A DNA stretch of 64,000 nt from Bryum argenteum (taxonomy: Eukaryota; Streptophyta; Bryopsida; Bryales; Bryaceae). A model generated the notes under the pieces. The model saw nothing but the letters and a program-made list of their open reading frames with translations, made no database searches and had not been told where the DNA came from. This document shows positions 63,340-64,000 of the stretch, piece after piece (the first letter of the stretch is position 1; every line of letters starts with the position of its first letter). The stretch lies in the NCBI GenBank assembly GCA_037043015.1, contig CM073330.1:3559263-3623262 (forward strand), written 5' to 3'. The position numbers were made by a program, and so were the translations under genes.

Positions 63340-64000
63340 CTATTCTCGTTCACATGGTCCTAATAATTCTGTCTCCCTGCACTTTCATTTATGTTTCTTC
63401 TTCCTTGATTTTTGTGCCTCGATCGTGAGAGAGCTTGCGATGATTAGGAATCCTCGATGTGTTCGTTCAAAGAACCAAAATGGCGGTGGGCAGGGCGGTG
63501 GGCAGGGCGGCGGGGTCGATGAAAGTGATAAGTTGAGTCTGGGGGGCAAGGGGAACCTTGACAGAATCTGGGGAGTCATTTCGGGGAAGTTCAGCAAGTT
63601 CGTGCTGCCATAGTAATGAAACACTGCATCCGCACCGAGGGCAGGTTCGAGTTGATTTTTGTACTCCTTCACCTGCCTTTCTTTCTTAACTGGCGTCGAA
63701 GGCACTTGCTGGAACGGGTTGATTCGTCGTTGTTTCCCTGTACTCCTTCACCTGCCTTTCTTTCTTACCTGGCGCCGAAGGCACTTGCTCGAACAGGTTG
63801 ATCCGTCGTTGTTTTGATAAGTCTGCTGAAGATCCACGATGTCGAACTGGAGTTGTGAAGAAATTCTTCGCTACCTTATGGGAAATGTTCCTCGATCCAC
63901 ATCAACTCTAACTTGTGTCTGTGGGTGAAGGGTGGGCACTTGCCTACCCCCTCTTCTCATTGAAATTGATTTTTGGTGCATGAGGAGGGTAAACACATGC
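63340..64000. other. window end, possible upstream exons on the minus strand
   Basis: A minus-strand frame at 63385-63705 includes DAVFHYYGSTNLLNFPE, which resembles the end of an AP2/ERF domain, but the rest of that domain is not visible. The call is weak. It is partly overlapped by the tandem duplication at 63661-63815. Confidence 0.25.
63661..63815. repeat. 79-bp tandem duplication
   Basis: Two units starting GTACTCCTTCACCTGCC at 63661 and 63740, each with a GGCACTTGCT(G/C)GAAC block and ending TCGTCGTTGTTT. Confidence 0.9.

Overview
This is a nuclear plant segment. The single-copy genes are typical of a streptophyte: a Golgi alpha-mannosidase I with a plant-type N-terminus, CWF19L2, a TMEM62/At3g03305-type phosphoesterase and a RING-CH protein. 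The gene fragments also have plant forms (FyPP-type PP6, aminopeptidase P1, kinesin-12, MCM5, RPT5). Introns are spliceosomal GT-AG, mostly about 70-700 bp. I cannot name the species. The mix of genes and a Helentron-type rolling-circle element would suit a non-flowering land plant or close relative, but that is only an impression.

Layout. 175-12043: a Ty3/gypsy-order LTR retrotransposon on the minus strand, with two 1.6-kb LTRs and a heavily frameshifted gag-pol. 12044-16954: old sequence holding an unrecognised gene remnant, a possible CACTA-type element and a TTAA-flanked MITE. 16955-26056: two convergent intact genes, CWF19L2 (+) and MNS1-type mannosidase (-). 26057-32065: AT-rich intergenic sequence with MITEs and a foldback. 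32066-44214: three genes on the plus strand, a USP37-like deubiquitinase, a TMEM62-like membrane phosphoesterase and a small RING-CH membrane E3. 45147-52287: a same-strand series of broken gene pieces that keep their introns (RPT5, aminopeptidase P1, kinesin-12, MCM5), surrounding an RPA1-like gene. 52841-59634: a Helentron-type element coding OTU protease, Rep (HUH), PIF1 helicase and an EEP endonuclease. 60341-61211: an internally deleted copy of it in opposite orientation. 61212-64000: tandem repeats and an unrecognised minus-strand exon.

How the parts relate. The intact genes are housekeeping loci (splicing, N-glycan trimming, deubiquitination, phosphoesterase, membrane ubiquitin ligase) with no sign of a shared pathway. 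The accessory sequence is the interesting part: a Helentron with a tail-to-tail deletion derivative, next to a cluster of captured exons plus an RPA-like gene, which is the usual signature of rolling-circle gene capture. A TTAA-flanked MITE family with CCCCTAAAGATCC ends recurs through the window, including in introns of two genes. CWF19L2 appears to take its start codon from a copy of the first exon of a PP6-type phosphatase. All exon coordinates were read by eye from frame continuity and GT-AG sites.
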